Shown piece by piece: positions 61,795 to 64,000 of a DNA stretch of 64,000 nucleotides (positions are counted from its first letter, which is position 1; each line of letters opens with the position of its first letter). This DNA comes from Pseudomonas plecoglossicida NBRC 103162 = DSM 15088 (GTDB lineage Bacteria; Pseudomonadota; Gammaproteobacteria; Pseudomonadales; Pseudomonadaceae): positions 1 through 64,000 of the forward strand of contig NZ_BBIV01000032.1 in NCBI RefSeq assembly GCF_000730665.1, read 5' to 3'. Made by a program: the position numbers and the translations under genes. The notes beneath the pieces are model-generated. The model had not been told where the DNA came from. It saw nothing but the letters and a program-made list of their open reading frames with translations, and made no database searches.

Positions 61795-62865
61795 TCACAG
61801 GCCTTCGAAGAATTGGTCGACGCGCTCAGGTGGCAGGCCGGCCAGGGTCGGCGGGTTCCAGCGCGGCTGCTTGTCCTTGTCGACGATCAGGGCGCGCACG
61901 CCTTCGATGATGTCGCCGTACTGGAACCACTGGCGGTCCAGGTGCAGCTCCATGGCAAAGCAGTTTTCCAGCGTCAGGTGACGGCCGCGGCGCAACATCT
62001 CAAGGGTAACCGCCATGGCCAGGGGCGAGCGGCTTTCCAGCTGGTCGGCGGTGGCCAGGGCCCATTGGTGGCTGTCGCCCAGGCTGACGGCGCGCAGCTG
62101 CTCGATGATCGCCGCCACGTCGGGCAGACCGAAGAAGTGGTCGATGACCGGGCGCAGCGTCTGCAGCGGCGCGTCGTCCAGGGTCTGGCTGCCAAGTTTG
62201 GCCAGCAGGCTCTGCAGGTCCTTGAGCGGGTGCTCGGTGAAGCGCAGGCGGTCCAGCCCTTCATCGAGGGCGGCGAGCTTGTCGCTGGGCACATACCAGT
62301 CGGCCAGCCCGCAATACAGCGCGTCGGCGGCCTGGATCTGGGCACCGCTGACGCCCAGGTAGGTGCCCAGCTCGCCGGCAATGCGCGAGAGGAAGTAGCT
62401 GCCGCCCACATCGGGGAAGTAGCCGATGCCGACCTCGGGCATGCCCAGTCGGCTGCGTTCGGTGACCACGCGCAGGTCGCAGCCCTGGGCCAGGCCCATG
62501 CCGCCACCGAGGGTGAAGCCGTCCATCAGCACCAGCACCGGCTTGCGGTAGCGGTGGATCAGCAGGTCGAGGGCATATTCCTCGACGAAGAAGTCTTCGT
62601 GCAGTGTGTCGCCAGCTTTGTAGCTGTCGTGCAGCGAGCGGATATCGCCCCCGGCGCAGAAGCCCTTGGGGCCTTCGCCGCGCAGCACCACGGCCTGCAC
62701 CTGCGGGTCGTCGGCCCAGCGGTCGAAGTGCTGGCGCAGGCTGCGCACCATGTCCAGGGTCAGGGCATTGAGGCCGGCGGGGCGGTTAAGGGTGAGGTGG
62801 GCAATCTGGTTGCGGACCTCGGCCAGTACATTAGCCGTTGCCGAGGTGTGAGCATGCGCGGTCAT
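61795..62865 (-). CDS. 3-hydroxyisobutyryl-CoA hydrolase / enoyl-CoA hydratase family
   Basis: A 356-aa crotonase-fold protein. The oxyanion-hole loops GFCAGGDI and GGGMGLAQGCD, and MPEVGIGYFPDVGGSYFLSR (with the Glu and Asp typical of HIBCH) point to 3-hydroxyisobutyryl-CoA hydrolase rather than plain enoyl-CoA hydratase. The long C-terminal part (LENCFAMELHLDRQWFQYGDIIEGVRALI) is also HIBCH-like. It acts in valine catabolism together with the adjacent acyl-CoA dehydrogenase. First gene of that pair. Confidence 0.88.
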   Translation of the reverse strand: MTAHAHTSATANVLAEVRNQIAHLTLNRPAGLNALTLDMVRSLRQHFDRWADDPQVQAVVLRGEGPKGFCAGGDIRSLHDSYKAGDTLHEDFFVEEYALDLLIHRYRKPVLVLMDGFTLGGGMGLAQGCDLRVVTERSRLGMPEVGIGYFPDVGGSYFLSRIAGELGTYLGVSGAQIQAADALYCGLADWYVPSDKLAALDEGLDRLRFTEHPLKDLQSLLAKLGSQTLDDAPLQTLRPVIDHFFGLPDVAAIIEQLRAVSLGDSHQWALATADQLESRSPLAMAVTLEMLRRGRHLTLENCFAMELHLDRQWFQYGDIIEGVRALIVDKDKQPRWNPPTLAGLPPERVDQFFEGL

Positions 62866-63224
62866 CGCGTTCTCCCTGCTTTGTTATTGATTTTCCAAGT
62901 GAAGTCTGGAGTGCGCTGGGGTGTCGCCGGATCGTGGCATGCGAATTTGCCGTGCACAATTGATAAAAGTGCAGGGGTGTCGTGCATTTTTGCAGTGCGC
63001 ACGGTGCGAGGCATGCAGCGCATTCCGGATCGAGCGCCAATTGCGGCGCATCGCGGATAAATCCGCTCCTACAGGTGTAGCAACCTAGCATGGCCTGTCA
63101 GACATAGGCACCCTGGGCGCTGGTTTATTAACTTGAGCGTAACGATCGCGCCCCCAGCTTGATTGATCCCCTCATCCCACCCGCCCTAATGTGCCTCCAC
63201 GACAGCGAACCCGTGGAGTCACCC
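62866..63224. promoter_or_regulatory. intergenic region before mdcA
   Basis: A 359-bp gap holds promoters for the reverse hydrolase gene and the forward mdc operon, plus the REP unit annotated separately. The TTTATTAACTTGAGCG stretch near 63123 is a possible promoter area; no confident operator for an MdcR-type regulator was seen. Confidence 0.4.
63046..63075. repeat. REP-like hairpin
   Basis: GCGGAT and ATCCGC form a stem around two bases, followed by TCCTACAGG, the usual Pseudomonas REP tail. Its left arm sequence recurs at 23226-23240. Confidence 0.55.
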
Positions 63225-64000
63225 ATGACAATACCGAAGAATCCACCGCCGCAGTGGTCCAGGCGGCGCGCCGAAAAGCAGCGCCGCCTGGACCGCGTCC
63301 GCCACCTCGCCGACGGTGTGGTGCTGCCCACCGAGCGCATCGTCGAAGCCCTCGAACTGCTGCTCGCACCCGGCGACCGCGTGGTGCTCGAAGGCAACAA
63401 CCAGAAGCAGGCCGACTTCCTCTCGCGTTCCCTGGCCAAGGTCGACCCCGAGCGCCTGCACGACCTGCACATGATCATGCCCAGCGTCAGCCGTGCCGAG
63501 CACCTGGACCTGTTCGAGCGCGGCATCGCGCGCAAGCTCGATTTCTCCTTCGCCGGCCCGCAGAGCCTGCGCATCGGCCAGCTGCTGGAAGACGGCCTGC
63601 TCGAAGTGGGCGCCATCCACACCTATATCGAGCTGTACTCGCGGCTGCTGGTCGACCTGATTCCCAACGTCACCCTGGTCGCAGGCTTCATGGCCGACCG
63701 CGACGGCAACCTGTACACCGGCCCCAGCACCGAAGACACCCCGGCGCTGGTCGAGCCTGCAGCCTTCAGCGACGGCCTGGTGATCGCCCAGGTCAACCAG
63801 TTGGTGGACCGTGTCGACGACCTGCCACGGGTCGATATCCCGGCCTCGTGGGTGGATTTCGTGGTGGTCGCCGACCAGCCGTTCTACATCGAGCCGCTGT
63901 TCACCCGCGACCCGCGCCATATCAAGCCGGTGCACGTGCTGATGGCAATGATGGCGATCCGCGGCATCTACGAGAAACACCAGGTGCAGTCGCTCAACCA
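63225..64000 (+). CDS. mdcA: malonate decarboxylase alpha subunit, 3' end outside the window
   Basis: The first 258 codons of MdcA (acetyl-S-ACP:malonate ACP transferase), the subunit that moves the acyl-carrier thiol between acetate and malonate. Recognised from VLPTERIVEALELLLAPGDRVVLEGNNQKQADFLSRSL, LHDLHMIMPSVSRAEHLDLFERGIARKLDFSFAGPQS and VGAIHTYIELYSRLLVDLIPNVTLVAGFMADRDGN, which are strongly conserved in this enzyme. The start is ATG after CGTGGAGTCACCC. The other mdc genes presumably follow. Expression is usually malonate-inducible via MdcR. Confidence 0.92.
   Translation, partial: MTIPKNPPPQWSRRRAEKQRRLDRVRHLADGVVLPTERIVEALELLLAPGDRVVLEGNNQKQADFLSRSLAKVDPERLHDLHMIMPSVSRAEHLDLFERGIARKLDFSFAGPQSLRIGQLLEDGLLEVGAIHTYIELYSRLLVDLIPNVTLVAGFMADRDGNLYTGPSTEDTPALVEPAAFSDGLVIAQVNQLVDRVDDLPRVDIPASWVDFVVVADQPFYIEPLFTRDPRHIKPVHVLMAMMAIRGIYEKHQVQSLN

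Noticed and set aside
1..64000. CRISPR array, tRNA, rRNA, insertion sequence or prophage
   Set aside because: No regular direct repeats with spacers, no cloverleaf and no transposase or integrase frames were recognised by eye.

Overview
The window is high-GC Pseudomonas chromosome. Gene content and order best fit the Pseudomonas putida group: a Pea-like exopolysaccharide (EPS) locus is followed by serine deaminase, a polyamine catabolism block, PtrR/succinate-semialdehyde dehydrogenase, a Usp protein, an inositol-monophosphatase-family enzyme and a BenR/XylS-type regulator. The comparison with P. putida KT2440 (its PP_31xx region) is from memory and is inference. No tRNA, rRNA, CRISPR array, insertion sequence or prophage was seen.

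Layout. (1) 0-9 kb: an unknown Cys-containing protein, a VOC protein, a GAPN-type aldehyde dehydrogenase, a GGDEF-EAL protein, and a 1202-aa toxin/effector-like protein with leucine-rich repeats that stops before the expected catalytic NEL domain. (2) 9-36 kb: EPS biosynthesis. A FemAB/GNAT-like transferase and a GT61-like enzyme come first. Next is a tiny protein with a PEP-CTERM-like tail, then the export machinery (Wza-like protein, outer-membrane barrel, Wzz, tyrosine kinase). A reverse-strand block follows (galE, secreted glycoside hydrolase, polymerase/ligase). After that come the flippase, a Tat-signal mini-protein, a GMC oxidoreductase, two left-handed-helix acetyltransferases, five glycosyltransferases (one fused to a VirK/YbjX domain), a WecG/TagA enzyme and the initiating WcaJ-type phosphoglycosyltransferase. 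WcaJ would load the first sugar on undecaprenyl phosphate. The GTs extend the unit, the flippase and polymerase move and join units, and Wzz/kinase/Wza/barrel control length and export. A FleQ-like box upstream suggests c-di-GMP control.

(3) 36-39 kb: LysR regulator, L-serine deaminase, and a RelE-type toxin/antitoxin pair. (4) 39-49 kb: polyamine catabolism (FAD oxidase, PotF-like binding protein, gamma-glutamylpolyamine synthetase, AraC regulator), a UvrD-like ATPase, and sad divergent from ptrR. (5) 48-54 kb: envelope and stress genes, including PagL, a phytanoyl-CoA-dioxygenase-like protein, a frameshifted delta-60 repeat protein, a tandem Usp protein, a HisN-like phosphatase and a lipoprotein.

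(6) 54.8-59.4 kb: a decayed betaine-transport locus. A LysR gene without its DNA-binding domain abuts a proV fragment without Walker A, proW has an in-frame amber stop, and proX and a GlxA-type regulator look intact. (7) 59.6-64 kb: a benR-like gene with no ben catabolic genes next to it, acyl-CoA dehydrogenase and 3-hydroxyisobutyryl-CoA hydrolase genes (valine-type degradation), and the start of mdcA (malonate decarboxylase), cut by the window edge.

The most promising unusual items are the PEP-CTERM-like mini-protein at the head of the EPS locus, the Tat mini-protein/GMC oxidoreductase pair, the VirK/YbjX-glycosyltransferase fusion, and the deletion scar in the betaine locus.
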